Source: Crossiella sp. S99.2
GTDB lineage: Bacteria > Actinomycetota > Actinomycetes > Mycobacteriales > Pseudonocardiaceae
Direction: 5' to 3'
DNA: 64,000 bases
NCBI RefSeq assembly: GCF_023094165.1
Contig: NZ_JALMDK010000015.1
Location: 1 to 64,000, forward strand
Part shown: piece after piece, positions 55,517 through 63,357 of the stretch
Layout: each line of letters starts with the position of its first letter
How positions within the stretch are numbered: the first letter of the stretch is position 1
Notes under the pieces: model-generated
The model's input: only the letters and a program-made list of their open reading frames with translations
The model's database searches: none
What the model was told of the DNA's origin: nothing
Translations under genes and position numbers: made by a program

Positions 55517-56146
55517 GTGCCAGGCACCGCACCAGAGACCAGAACCGGGGACGAGACAACGGATGACCGCGCGGCCCGCTTCGAGCGGGACGCGATGCCG
55601 TTGCTCGACCAGCTCTACGCGGCCGCGCTGCGGATGACCCGCAACCCGGCCGACGCCGAAGACCTTGTGCAGGAGACCTTCCTGAAGGCGTACTCGGCCT
55701 TCTCCTCCTTCGCCGAGGGCACCAATCTCAAGGCCTGGCTGTACCGCATCCTGACCAACACCTACATCAACGGGTACCGGCGCAAGCAGCGGCAGCCGCA
55801 GCAGTCGCCGACCGACGAGATCGCCGACTGGCAGCTGGCCCAGGCCGAACGGCACAGCAGCACCGGTCTGCGCTCGGCCGAGGTGGAGGCGCTGGACCGG
55901 CTGCCGGACAGCGATGTCAAGGCCGCGCTGCAGCAGCTGCCGGAGGACTTCCGGATGGCGGTCTACCTCGCCGACGTCGAGGGGTTCGCGTACAAGGAGA
56001 TCGCCGACATCATGGGCACGCCCATCGGCACCGTCATGTCCCGGCTGCACCGCGGCCGGCGCCAGCTCAAGGAACTGCTCACCGACGTGGCCAAGGACCG
56101 CGGTTTCCTGCGTGGCCGTGCCGCCCAGGAGGTGGCCGGGTCATGA
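55517..56146 (+). CDS. sigR: Thiol-oxidation-responsive sigma factor (SigR/SigH)
   Basis: A 209-aa group IV (ECF) sigma factor. Region 2 contains YAAALRMTRNPADAEDLVQE and FLKAYSAFSSF; region 4 has EGFAYKEIADIMGTPIGTVMSRLHRGR. The GTG at 55517 follows GGGAAGGGAG and gives the usual short form. The frame is open upstream for 59 codons, and an ATG at 55361 is in frame downstream of the sigma R promoter; an extended unstable form from such an autoregulated transcript is known in Streptomyces. The stop overlaps the rsrA ATG, so the anti-sigma is made in step. Confidence 0.92.
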   Translation: MPGTAPETRTGDETTDDRAARFERDAMPLLDQLYAAALRMTRNPADAEDLVQETFLKAYSAFSSFAEGTNLKAWLYRILTNTYINGYRRKQRQPQQSPTDEIADWQLAQAERHSSTGLRSAEVEALDRLPDSDVKAALQQLPEDFRMAVYLADVEGFAYKEIADIMGTPIGTVMSRLHRGRRQLKELLTDVAKDRGFLRGRAAQEVAGS

Positions 56147-56502
56147 GCTGCGACGAATCCGCCGAGACCAACTGCAAGGACGTGCTCGCCGAGGTCTGGA
56201 TGTTCCTGGACCAGGAGTGCGACAAGACCCGCCGCGACCTGCTGCGCCAGCACCTGGACGAGTGCAGCCCGTGCCTGGAGCAGTACGGCATCGACGAGTA
56301 CCTCAAGGCCCTGCTGGCCCGGAAATGCGGTGGTGAGGCCGCCCCGGACACGCTGAAACAGCGGTTGCGCGCCTCCATCCGCCGGACTGTGCTGGAACAG
56401 GCCGAGGTGACCGTGGAATGCGGCCCGGACGGCAAGACCGTCGAGGTCTCGCTGCGCGCCGAGCGGATCGAACTGCACGAGGCAGTCCGCCAGGACGACT
56501 GA
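56143..56502 (+). CDS. rsrA: Zinc-binding anti-sigma factor RsrA/RshA
   Basis: A 119-aa redox-sensing inhibitor of sigma R. The zinc-anti-sigma motif HxxxCxxC is RQHLDECSPCLEQ, with additional cysteines near the N-terminus (MSCDESAETNCKD). Oxidation forms disulfides, frees zinc and releases sigma R. The C-terminal half after LARKCGGEA is longer than in Streptomyces RsrA and contains a further cysteine in VECGPDG. It is coupled to sigR by an ATGA overlap. Confidence 0.92.
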   Translation: MSCDESAETNCKDVLAEVWMFLDQECDKTRRDLLRQHLDECSPCLEQYGIDEYLKALLARKCGGEAAPDTLKQRLRASIRRTVLEQAEVTVECGPDGKTVEVSLRAERIELHEAVRQDD

Positions 56503-56520
56503 ACCGGCCCCAGAAGCACG

Positions 56521-56556
56521 AAGCCCCCGGAAGACCTAACGGTCCCGGGGGCTTTG
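56521..56556 (+). terminator. Terminator between rsrA and rpmX-like bL37 gene
   Basis: AAGCCCCCGG (56521-56530) pairs with 56545-56554 and GACC/GGTC lies inside, followed by TGTTCT. It ends 29 bases before the stop of the 24-residue ribosomal gene on the other strand and can act in both directions. Confidence 0.82.
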
Positions 56557-56585
56557 TTCTGCCGGTTGGTCCGGCGTGACCACGA

Positions 56586-56660
56586 TCAGGCGTTGGGACG
56601 CTTGCCGTGGTTGGCGCCGCGCTTCTTGCGGTCGCGCTTCTTGCGGGCGCGCTTGGACAT
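56586..56660 (-). CDS. 50S ribosomal protein bL37
   Basis: Only 24 residues, ATG at 56658-56660 to TGA at 56586-56588, ribosome site GGAG six bases before the start. The sequence starts MSKRARKKRDRKKRG and ends ANHGKRPNA, matching the actinobacterial small ribosomal protein first seen in mycobacterial ribosome structures. It binds rRNA near the peptidyl transferase centre. Its neighbours, the rsrA and biotinyl-protein genes, are the same as in mycobacteria. Confidence 0.9.
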   Translation of the reverse strand: MSKRARKKRDRKKRGANHGKRPNA

Positions 56661-56778
56661 CGCGTTCTCCTTGGTCCGGGGTGTCGGCCGGCAGAGCCAG
56701 CCGTGTCTTGCTTCCCCCCAGTGTGTCACGCCCGATGGCCGACAGCGGCGGGGGGCCGCTTCGTGCTTGCATCGCTGG

Positions 56779-57018
56779 ATGGCCGAGGAGATCAGGGCGG
56801 AACTGGTGGCGACCGTGGGTGAGGTGGTCGTCGGCGAGGGTGACGTGGTGGCGCCCGGCGACACGCTGGTGGTGCTGGAGTCGATGAAAATGGAGATCCC
56901 GGTGCTCACCGAGCAGGACGGCACGGTCACCAGACTCGCGGTCGAACCCGGCGCGCTGGTGCGCGCGGGCGATCTGCTCGCGGTGGTCGAGCACAATGGA
57001 CCACCGTGTCCACCCTGA
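56779..57018 (+). CDS. Small biotinyl-domain protein (TB7.3-like)
   Basis: A 79-aa free biotin-carrier-like domain. ESMKMEIPV holds the lysine that is biotinylated, at about residue 36, flanked by the usual GDVVAPGDTLVVLE and GTVTRLAVEPGALVRAGDLL strands. It has no enzyme attached, so which carboxylase, if any, it serves is unknown. The ATG at 56779 is preferred. The end overlaps the start of pdtaS by 13 bases. The M. tuberculosis homologue is Rv3221c. Confidence 0.9.
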   Translation: MAEEIRAELVATVGEVVVGEGDVVAPGDTLVVLESMKMEIPVLTEQDGTVTRLAVEPGALVRAGDLLAVVEHNGPPCPP

Positions 57019-58508
57019 GTGAGTTGCTCGCCGAACACACCCGCCTGCCCGGGGCCGCCGTCGACCACCTGCAACTGGTGGTGGGGGAGTGGCAGCTGCT
57101 CTCCGACCTGTCCTTCGCCGACTTCCTGATGTGGGTACCCCTAGAAGCCGCCACCGCGGAGGGGGTCGCCGAGGAGCGGTTCCTGTGCGTGGCCCAGGCC
57201 CGCCCACAGACCGCGCCCACCGCGCACCCCGAGGACATGGTCAGCACGGTGGTCGCCGCGCCGGACCACCCGCAGCTGCGCCGGGCCGTGGTCGAGGAGC
57301 GGATCTGCCGGGAGGAGGACCCGCGCTGGCACCTCGGCGTGCCGGTGCGCCGGGAGACCATCCCGGTCCGCTTCGGCGGCAAGGTGGTCGCGGTGCTCAG
57401 CCGGGACATCAACCTGGCCGTGCCCAGGGTGCCCAGCCCACTGGAGATCGCCTACCTGGGTAGCGCGGCCGATCTCTGCCAGATGATCGCCGACGGCACC
57501 TTCCCCGCGCCGGAGCCCTCGCCGGGCGCGCACACCAGTCCGCGCGTCGGCGACGGCCTGATCAGGCTGGATGCCGCCGGGACGGTGGTCTTCGCCAGCC
57601 CGAACGCGCTCTCGGCCTACCACCGGATGGGCCACGCCGCCGATCTGGTCGGGGTGGCGCTCGCGCCGCTGACCCGCTCGCTGGTCTCCGACCCCTTCGA
57701 CGCCACCGAGGTCGCGCAGCGGATGCGCACCGCGCTGGACGGCAACCCCAGCACCAGGGTCGAGGCCGAGGCCCGCGGCGCCACCGTGCTCTTCCGCGCG
57801 CTGCCGCTGCGCCCGCGCGGCAAGGCGGCAGGCGCGCTGGTGCTTGTCCGCGACGTCACCGAGGTGACCAGGCGAGACCGGGCGCTGATGTCCAAGGACG
57901 CGACCATCCGGGAGATCCACCACCGGGTCAAGAACAACCTGCAGACGGTGGCCGCGCTGCTGCGCCTGCAATCCCGCCGGACGAACAACACCGAGGCGCG
58001 GCAGGTGCTGGCCGAATCGGTCCGCCGGGTCACCTCGATCGCACTGGTGCACGAGACGCTGTCCATGTCGGTGGACGAGCGGGTGTCCCTGGACGACGTG
58101 GTGGACCAGGTCATCCCGATGATGAGCGATGTCGCCACCGCCGAGACCAGGGTGGTGGTCCGCCGCGAGGGCAAATTCGGGGTGGTACAGGCAGAACTGG
58201 CCACACCTTTGGTGATGGTGCTGACCGAGCTGGTGCAGAACGCCTTCGAGCACGCCTACACCCCCGGCCAGCGCGGGGAGGTGGTGGTGCACGCGGAACG
58301 CTCGGCGAAGTGGCTGGACGTGGTCATCACCGACGACGGCCGCGGCCTGCCGCAGGGCTTCTCGCTGGAGCGCACCGACCGGCTCGGCCTGCAGATCGTG
58401 CGCACCCTGGTCGAGTCCGAACTGCGTGGTTCGCTCAGCCTGCGCCGCAGGCAGGGGACCAAGGGCACCGAGGCGGTACTGCGGGTTCCGCTGCAACGCC
58501 GCCGTTAG
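57006..58508 (+). CDS. pdtaS: Sensor histidine kinase PdtaS
   Basis: A cytosolic kinase of 500 aa in the HisKA_2 group; its known partner is the ANTAR antiterminator PdtaR. The N-terminal GAF domain is residues 1-150, the PAS domain near 165-290, then the phosphoacceptor region IREIHHRVKNNLQTVAALLR near 305, and an HATPase with VLTELVQNAFEHAY, DDGRGLP and GLQIVRTLV. No membrane segment. The GTG at 57006 keeps the conserved STLSELLAEHTRLPG. PdtaR itself is not in the window. Confidence 0.92.
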   Translation: MSTLSELLAEHTRLPGAAVDHLQLVVGEWQLLSDLSFADFLMWVPLEAATAEGVAEERFLCVAQARPQTAPTAHPEDMVSTVVAAPDHPQLRRAVVEERICREEDPRWHLGVPVRRETIPVRFGGKVVAVLSRDINLAVPRVPSPLEIAYLGSAADLCQMIADGTFPAPEPSPGAHTSPRVGDGLIRLDAAGTVVFASPNALSAYHRMGHAADLVGVALAPLTRSLVSDPFDATEVAQRMRTALDGNPSTRVEAEARGATVLFRALPLRPRGKAAGALVLVRDVTEVTRRDRALMSKDATIREIHHRVKNNLQTVAALLRLQSRRTNNTEARQVLAESVRRVTSIALVHETLSMSVDERVSLDDVVDQVIPMMSDVATAETRVVVRREGKFGVVQAELATPLVMVLTELVQNAFEHAYTPGQRGEVVVHAERSAKWLDVVITDDGRGLPQGFSLERTDRLGLQIVRTLVESELRGSLSLRRRQGTKGTEAVLRVPLQRRR

Positions 58509-58588
58509 ACCATTAGAGATCCGGGTTTATCTAGTCATGTTTCTGCCAGTGTGGACCGGGGTTTTCGCCGGAGAGGCAGAAAAAGCAA

Positions 58589-58622
58589 CTGACCGGCACT
58601 CGTTCGCGCGAGTGCCGGTCAG
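58589..58622. terminator. Bidirectional terminator between pdtaS and whiB1
   Basis: A perfect 14-bp stem, CTGACCGGCACTCG at 58589-58602 with 58609-58622, and loop TTCGCG. On the minus strand it is followed by TTGCTTTTTC, a good T-run, and so ends whiB1; it lies 80 bases past the pdtaS stop. Confidence 0.9.
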
Positions 58623-58648
58623 TCGGCCGTTCGGAGGTTGCGACCCTC

Positions 58649-58903
58649 TCAGGCTCCAGTGCGAGCCCGGGTGCGGGCGTTGCGTCGCTTCAGCGCGCGT
58701 CGCTCGTCCTCGCTCATACCGCCCCAGACTCCCGCGTCCTGTCCAGACTCCAGCGCCCAGGTCAGGCAGTCGGACATCACGGGGCACCGGCGGCAGACGG
58801 TCTTCGCCTCGGCGATCTGGAGCAACGCAGGACCGCTGTTCCCAACGGGGAAGAACAGCTCGGGGTCCTCGTCGCGGCAGGTCGCGCGGTGGCGCCAGTC
58901 CAT
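58649..58903 (-). CDS. whiB1: WhiB1 iron-sulfur/nitric-oxide-sensing regulator
   Basis: An 84-aa essential WhiB1-type protein. The start is MDWRHRATCRDEDPELFFPVG, with cluster cysteines in ATCRDED, TVCRRCPVMSDC, then the GVWGG turn and the arginine-rich tail. In mycobacteria the 4Fe-4S cluster reacts with nitric oxide and the gene is controlled by CRP. The ATG at 58903 is fixed by the AGGAGCAAGGA ribosome region; the frame is open 28 codons further. It is transcribed towards pdtaS, as in M. tuberculosis Rv3219. Confidence 0.95.
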   Translation of the reverse strand: MDWRHRATCRDEDPELFFPVGNSGPALLQIAEAKTVCRRCPVMSDCLTWALESGQDAGVWGGMSEDERRALKRRNARTRARTGA

Positions 58904-58972
58904 GGTTCCTTGCTCCTCGCTAGGCACATAGCAATAGTGCCGATAGTGGTTTCGGGGGTGTTTGTGGGTGCT

Positions 58973-58988
58973 TGTGAATGCTTTCACG
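58973..58988 (-). promoter_or_regulatory. CRP-like site upstream of whiB1
   Basis: TGTGA-N6-TCACG, one mismatch from the CRP/FNR consensus TGTGA-N6-TCACA, centred 77 bases upstream of the whiB1 start. In M. tuberculosis CRP binds upstream of whiB1, so this is probably the same control. The stretch between the site and the gene contains TATTGCTATG, which may hold the -10. Confidence 0.65.
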
Positions 58989-59134
58989 AACTACGGCAAA
59001 GTCAAGAGGCCCGATCCAATCCGGTGAGGCAACTCACCCGAAAGATCGACACGCACTTGCTTGGCGGTTTCAAGGGGTGACATTCCGCGCGCTGGCGAAG
59101 GTCACGCCCAGGTGACGACCCGATCACGCACAGG
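58989..59134. other. Intergenic gap upstream of whiB1
   Basis: About 145 bases between the CRP-like site and the end of the lipid kinase gene. No hairpin, gene or clear promoter was seen; part of it may be the far upstream control region of whiB1. Confidence 0.5.
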
Positions 59135-60049
59135 TCACACCGCGACGGACAGTGCCGCCGGCACGGACATGAACCGCACATCGGTCCGCTCGCCAAGAAG
59201 ATCGCCGTCTACCTGGAGCCGGACCGGTTCCGCGCAGGTCACTCTAATCCACTCAACGTCATCGCGCCGCAACAAATTCCCGCCCTGCGGACTTCCGCCG
59301 GGCCGCAGGATCTGCCAGACGTGCTTCACCACGGTGGGCATCCCGACGTTACGGAGAGCGAACACGCCCAATCCGTCCTCGAAGGAGGAACCCGGATTGA
59401 TCCGCAGCGGCCGCTCACCCAGGTAGGTCCACGGATCGGTGTTGGACACGAAGGCCAGGTGCAGCCCGGTCTCCGGTTCGCCGTCGGGCAGGTGCACGGT
59501 GAGCTTCGGGTGCCCGTGGTCCAGCTTGAAATAGCTGGTGGCGGCCATCCGCGCGTAGAGCATCGGGGTGGCCTTCTTGACCCGGTGCCGTTCGACCCCG
59601 GCGACCACGTCGGCGTCCCAGCCCAGCCCGGCGTTGAAGGTGAACCAGCGGTCATCCGCCCGGCCCAGCCCGACCCGGCGACTCGCGCCGGCCTCGATCG
59701 CCTGCAGCAACCGGTGCGTGGCCTCCACCGGATCAACCGGCAGGCCCAGGGCGCGTGCGAAGACATTCGCGGATCCGCCCGGCACCACACCCAGCATCGG
59801 CACATCGTCCCGGACGCCGTCAGAGAGCAGTCCGTTCACGACCTCGTTGACCGTGCCATCCCCGCCGTGCGCCACCACAAGGTCAAAACCGTCGTGCGCG
59901 GCCTCGGCCGCGGCATCCGCCGCGTGCCCCCGGTAACTGGTCTCGACGACGTCCAGTTTCACGTCGCTGGCCAGTGCGTGCGCAATGACATCGCGCCCCG
60001 CCGCCGAGGTGGCGGTGGCCTGGGGATTGACCACGAGGAGTGCGCGCAC
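59135..60049 (-). CDS. Diacylglycerol kinase family lipid kinase
   Basis: A 304-aa YegS/DgkB-like enzyme. The GGDGTVNEV motif lies near residue 62 in VVAHGGDGTVNEVVNG, and the second nucleotide-binding loop is VVPGGSANVFARALGLP near 90. The C-terminal domain contains GDLLGERTDVRF. It should phosphorylate diacylglycerol or a related lipid from ATP; the exact lipid is unknown. The start is GTG at 60049. The M. tuberculosis homologue is Rv3218. Confidence 0.88.
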   Translation of the reverse strand: MRALLVVNPQATATSAAGRDVIAHALASDVKLDVVETSYRGHAADAAAEAAHDGFDLVVAHGGDGTVNEVVNGLLSDGVRDDVPMLGVVPGGSANVFARALGLPVDPVEATHRLLQAIEAGASRRVGLGRADDRWFTFNAGLGWDADVVAGVERHRVKKATPMLYARMAATSYFKLDHGHPKLTVHLPDGEPETGLHLAFVSNTDPWTYLGERPLRINPGSSFEDGLGVFALRNVGMPTVVKHVWQILRPGGSPQGGNLLRRDDVEWIRVTCAEPVRLQVDGDLLGERTDVRFMSVPAALSVAV

Positions 60050-60211
60050 GCCCTGAAGCGTATGACAGCCCGTGACGCCTCGCGCTCCGCCCCTGACCCG
60101 ATGGTGGCGGCCGAGCAGCGAGGTTGTGCCTGGGTGATCACTGATATGCGGCGCAAGTCACGTCCGTGAGCTGCCAGATCGCCTCGATCAGGGGATGGCT
60201 AGCCTGTCCGC
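60050..60211. other. Divergent gap, lipid kinase / membrane protein
   Basis: About 160 bases. It holds short AT-rich stretches such as GATATG near 60140 and nothing else recognisable; both flanking genes must start from here. Confidence 0.4.
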
Positions 60212-60631
60212 ATGTCGCAAGCCCTGGGTGCGCCGCGAGCGGTGCGTGTGGCGGGTCTCCTGGTCGGGTTGCAGGGCCTGGCGGGGGTGGTGCTGGTGCT
60301 CGCCCTGCTGGTGCGCGCGCTGGACGGCGCGCCCAAGCCGGGCAACGTCTTTGGTGAGGCCGCCTACTTCGCGGTGCTGACCGCCGGGGTGGTCGCGGCC
60401 GCGATCGGGCTGCTGCGCGGCAAGCGCTGGGCGCGTTCGCCCGCGGTGGTGGTGGAGATCCTGTTGCTGGGCGTGGCCTGGTACACCCTCGGGCCGTCCG
60501 GGCGCTGGCTGATCGGCTCGCTGGCCGCGATCTACTGCCTGGCCGTGCTGGTGCTGCTGTTCAGCACGCACGCGCGGGCCTGGGTGCTGGGCATCGGGCC
60601 GTACGACGACTCGGCGGACAAGGCGAGCTGA
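60212..60631 (+). CDS. Small four-helix membrane protein
   Basis: A 139-aa protein with four hydrophobic segments (residues 15-35, 50-68, 78-95, 100-120) and few charges between them. The signature is YFAVLTAGVVAAAIGLLRGK then RSPAVVVEILLLG. Rv3217c in M. tuberculosis is similar and unexplained. The last 100 bases are antisense to the EamA gene. The ATG at 60212 is used. Confidence 0.8.
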   Translation: MSQALGAPRAVRVAGLLVGLQGLAGVVLVLALLVRALDGAPKPGNVFGEAAYFAVLTAGVVAAAIGLLRGKRWARSPAVVVEILLLGVAWYTLGPSGRWLIGSLAAIYCLAVLVLLFSTHARAWVLGIGPYDDSADKAS

Positions 60632-61506
60632 CCCCGGTCCCGGCGGGGCCTGGTCCTGACCACGCCCGAGGCCAGCGCGACGCCGATGATGACCAGTCCG
60701 GCGGCCAGCATCCGCAGCGTGGTCAGCTGCTCGTGCAGCAGCAGCGCGGCCGAGGACATGCCGAACACCGGCACCAGCAACGAGAACGGCGCGACCGCGG
60801 TGGCCGGGTAGCTGCGCAGCAGGAACCCCCAGATGCCGAAGCCGGCCAGGGTTGCCGCCCAGCCCACGTAGAGCACCGCGCCGACCCCGGCGAAGTCCAG
60901 GTGCGCCAACGCGTTCAGGCCGGTGTCCACCCCTTCGAAGGTCGCCGAGAGGGCGAACAGCGGCAGGATCGGCACCGCGCTGACCCAGACCATGAAGCGC
61001 AGCATGTCCGGCGGGGCGGCGTAGCGGGTGATGATGTTGGTCAGGCTCCACACCGCGGCCGCGGCCACCACCATCAGCAACGCGCCCAGCGGGCTGCCCG
61101 CGCCGTAGTCGAGCACCACCAGGACCATGCCGGCCAGTGCGATCCCGGTCCCGGCCAGGCGCAGCGGGGTGGGCCGCTCCTTGAGCAGCAGCGCGGCGAA
61201 GAGCACGGTGAACAGCACCTGGCTCTGCAGCACCAGCGAGGACAGGCCGGCCGGGGCGCCCGCGTACATGCCGCCGAAGAGCAGGCCGAACTTCACCACG
61301 CCCAGGGTCAGGCCCATCAGCAGCACCCAGCGCCAGGCCACCCGGGGCGAGCCGACGAAGAACAGCGCGGGCAGCGCGGCCACGGTGAAGCGCAGCGCGG
61401 AGAACAGGAAGGGCGGGACCTCGGCCAGTCCGACCTGGATGACCACGAAGTTGAGTCCCCAGATCAGCGCGACCAGGACGGCGAGGGCGACGTGTGCGGG
61501 CTTCAC
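60532..61506 (-). CDS. EamA/DMT family transporter
   Basis: A 324-aa exporter with ten hydrophobic segments in two EamA repeats: ALIWGLNFVVIQVGLAEVPP starts the first and WSLTNIITRYAAPP the second. The proteins of this family export amino acids, drugs or metabolites; the substrate is not evident. The last 40 residues are hydrophilic, and their coding sequence overlaps the convergent membrane gene by 100 bases. The GTG at 61506 follows GAGG. It is divergent from the LysR gene, its likely regulator. Confidence 0.86.
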   Translation of the reverse strand: MKPAHVALAVLVALIWGLNFVVIQVGLAEVPPFLFSALRFTVAALPALFFVGSPRVAWRWVLLMGLTLGVVKFGLLFGGMYAGAPAGLSSLVLQSQVLFTVLFAALLLKERPTPLRLAGTGIALAGMVLVVLDYGAGSPLGALLMVVAAAAVWSLTNIITRYAAPPDMLRFMVWVSAVPILPLFALSATFEGVDTGLNALAHLDFAGVGAVLYVGWAATLAGFGIWGFLLRSYPATAVAPFSLLVPVFGMSSAALLLHEQLTTLRMLAAGLVIIGVALASGVVRTRPRRDRGQLALSAESSYGPMPSTQARACVLNSSTSTARQ

Positions 61507-61578
61507 CCGCTCAGCCTCACCCGGCGGAGAGTTAAGCACCAGCGAAACTATCTACGGGGATCCGTTTAGTATTGCTTC

Positions 61579-62502
61579 ATGCTCGATATCGGCAGACTGC
61601 GCGCGCTGCACGCCGTGGCCGTGCACGGCTCGGTCAACGCGGCCGCCGCCGCACTCGGCTACACCCCCTCTGCGGTGTCCCAGCAGCTGGCCAAACTGGA
61701 ACGCGAGACCGGCACCACGCTGCTGGAACGCCGGGGCCGGGGCATCGCGCTCACCGACGCGGCCACTGAGCTGGCCGGCACCGCCAAGGAGATCCTGGCC
61801 CTGGTCGAACAGGCCGAGGTGCGGCTGGAGGAACAGCGCGGCCTGCCGGTCGGGCAGCTCACCCTGGCCACCTTCGCCACCGCCGCCCGCGGCCTGCTGC
61901 CAGGACCGCTGGCCGAACTGGCCCGCGAGTACCCGGAGCTGGATGTGCGGCTGACCGAACTGGACCCGCACCTGTCGATGGACCTGGTCGCCAGGGGTGA
62001 GCTGGACCTGGCCGTGGTGCACGACTGGGAGAACACCCCGCTGGCCGTGCCCGAGGGCCTGGCCAGAGCCGACATCGGCGTGGACGTGGCCGATGTGCTG
62101 CTGCACGAGAGCCACCCGCTGGCCGCGCGGGCCGAGCTGAGCCCGCTGGAACTCACCGGCGCGCGCTGGATCTGCCAGCCGCCCGGCTCGATCTGCCACG
62201 ACTGGCTGATCCGCACCCTGCGCGGCGGCGGGGTCGAACCGGTGCTCGCGCACCAGGTCACCGAGTACCAGTCCCAGCTCGCGCTGGCCGCCCAGGGCCT
62301 GGGCGTGTGCCTGCTGCCCCGGCTCGGCCGCGGTCCGGTGCCGGCGCACGTGGTGGTCCGGCCGCTGGTCCCGACGCCGACCCGGCGGCTGTTCGCGGTG
62401 TGGCGGCAGCAGGCCACCCGGCGCCCGGCGATCTCGGTGACGGTGGCCGCGCTGCGTGCGCACTGGGCCGATCGGGACACCGCTTCTGCTCCGATGGGTT
62501 GA
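61579..62502 (+). CDS. LysR-family transcriptional regulator
   Basis: A 307-aa LysR regulator. The helix-turn-helix is LRALHAVAVHGSVNAAAAAL with SAVSQQLAKLERETG as recognition helix, and the effector domain begins near residue 90 (LTLATFATAARGLLPGPL). TAGTAT at 61567-61572 lies seven bases before the ATG at 61579, and there is no ribosome site, so the mRNA may be leaderless. It is divergent from the EamA transporter, 72 bases apart, and likely controls it. The CDPS-like gene follows after 32 bases. Confidence 0.9.
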   Translation: MLDIGRLRALHAVAVHGSVNAAAAALGYTPSAVSQQLAKLERETGTTLLERRGRGIALTDAATELAGTAKEILALVEQAEVRLEEQRGLPVGQLTLATFATAARGLLPGPLAELAREYPELDVRLTELDPHLSMDLVARGELDLAVVHDWENTPLAVPEGLARADIGVDVADVLLHESHPLAARAELSPLELTGARWICQPPGSICHDWLIRTLRGGGVEPVLAHQVTEYQSQLALAAQGLGVCLLPRLGRGPVPAHVVVRPLVPTPTRRLFAVWRQQATRRPAISVTVAALRAHWADRDTASAPMG

Positions 62503-62534
62503 TCACTCAAAGAAGGGACTGGGAGCGCCCGCGC

Positions 62535-63266
62535 GTGTCGTGCTCCAATCGAGATGTGACGCCTGACGGTCAGATCCCGCGACCGCGTACGTCCGTTGGC
62601 CGGGGCGGCCACGCGCTGCTCGCCCTGGGCCTGTTCGATCACGCCGAGGAGGATCTGCTCGGCTACGCGGGCTGGGCCGCCCGCAACTTCACCGCGGTGC
62701 AGGTGGTGCTGGTCGACCTGCCCGCGGTGCACACCTACCGGGCCGTCGGCTACAAAACCCACCGCGCCCTGCACAAGGCGCGCAGCGAGGGCAAACGCCT
62801 GCAGACCAGGGCCCGGCGCGCACTGGCCGTGCTCGGCCTGCCCGGCTCGCTGGTGGTGTCCTGGGCCGAACTGGCCGCCCGCTACCGCTACCAGGTGCTC
62901 TACGACCAGGTCCGGCACGCCTACGAGAGCAGCCCGGCCTTCCGCGCGGCCTGCCTGCGGGCCACCGCGACCATGCTCGCCGACCGGGTGCCGGGCGCGC
63001 TGTGCTCCCGCGGCCAGGTGCAGATCGCCGCGCACTCACTGCTGGCCGAACTGCCCCTCGCGCTGGACGGCGCCGGGATCCTGGGCGTGCCCGAGTCCAC
63101 CCGCTGCCAGCCCAGCCCGCTGGAACTCACCGAGCTGCTCGCCGCCGCCCCACCCGAGCTGTGCCCGCGCCCCGGCCAGCTCGCGCTGACCCTGCACTCG
63201 GCCCCGGCTCAGCGGCCGGACCCGGTGCCCGGCTCGCCGCTGCCCGAGACCGCGCGGCCGCGGTAG
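62535..63266 (+). CDS. Cyclodipeptide-synthase-like protein lacking the catalytic residues
   Basis: A 243-aa protein that aligns with tRNA-dependent cyclodipeptide synthases such as AlbC (compared from memory). Shared parts are RGGHALLALG / RGEHALIGIS, the segment YAGWAARNFTAVQVVLVDLP and SLLAELPLALDGAGILGVP. The nucleophile serine (S37 in AlbC) is glycine 32, Y178 is serine 168, Y202 is glutamine 192, while E182 is kept as E172. The last two spacings are identical to AlbC. So it should not make cyclodipeptides. The GTG at 62535 follows GGGAG; a second GTG at 62556 is possible. The tail is proline-rich. Confidence 0.72.
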   Translation: MSCSNRDVTPDGQIPRPRTSVGRGGHALLALGLFDHAEEDLLGYAGWAARNFTAVQVVLVDLPAVHTYRAVGYKTHRALHKARSEGKRLQTRARRALAVLGLPGSLVVSWAELAARYRYQVLYDQVRHAYESSPAFRAACLRATATMLADRVPGALCSRGQVQIAAHSLLAELPLALDGAGILGVPESTRCQPSPLELTELLAAAPPELCPRPGQLALTLHSAPAQRPDPVPGSPLPETARPR

Positions 63267-63357
63267 CCGCCCGGCTGGTTTCACCCGTGGCGAAACCGGT
63301 CGCGAGCCCGGTCCGCCGCGGCGAGCATGACGGCGTTCCCACTGAAGGAGACCCGCC

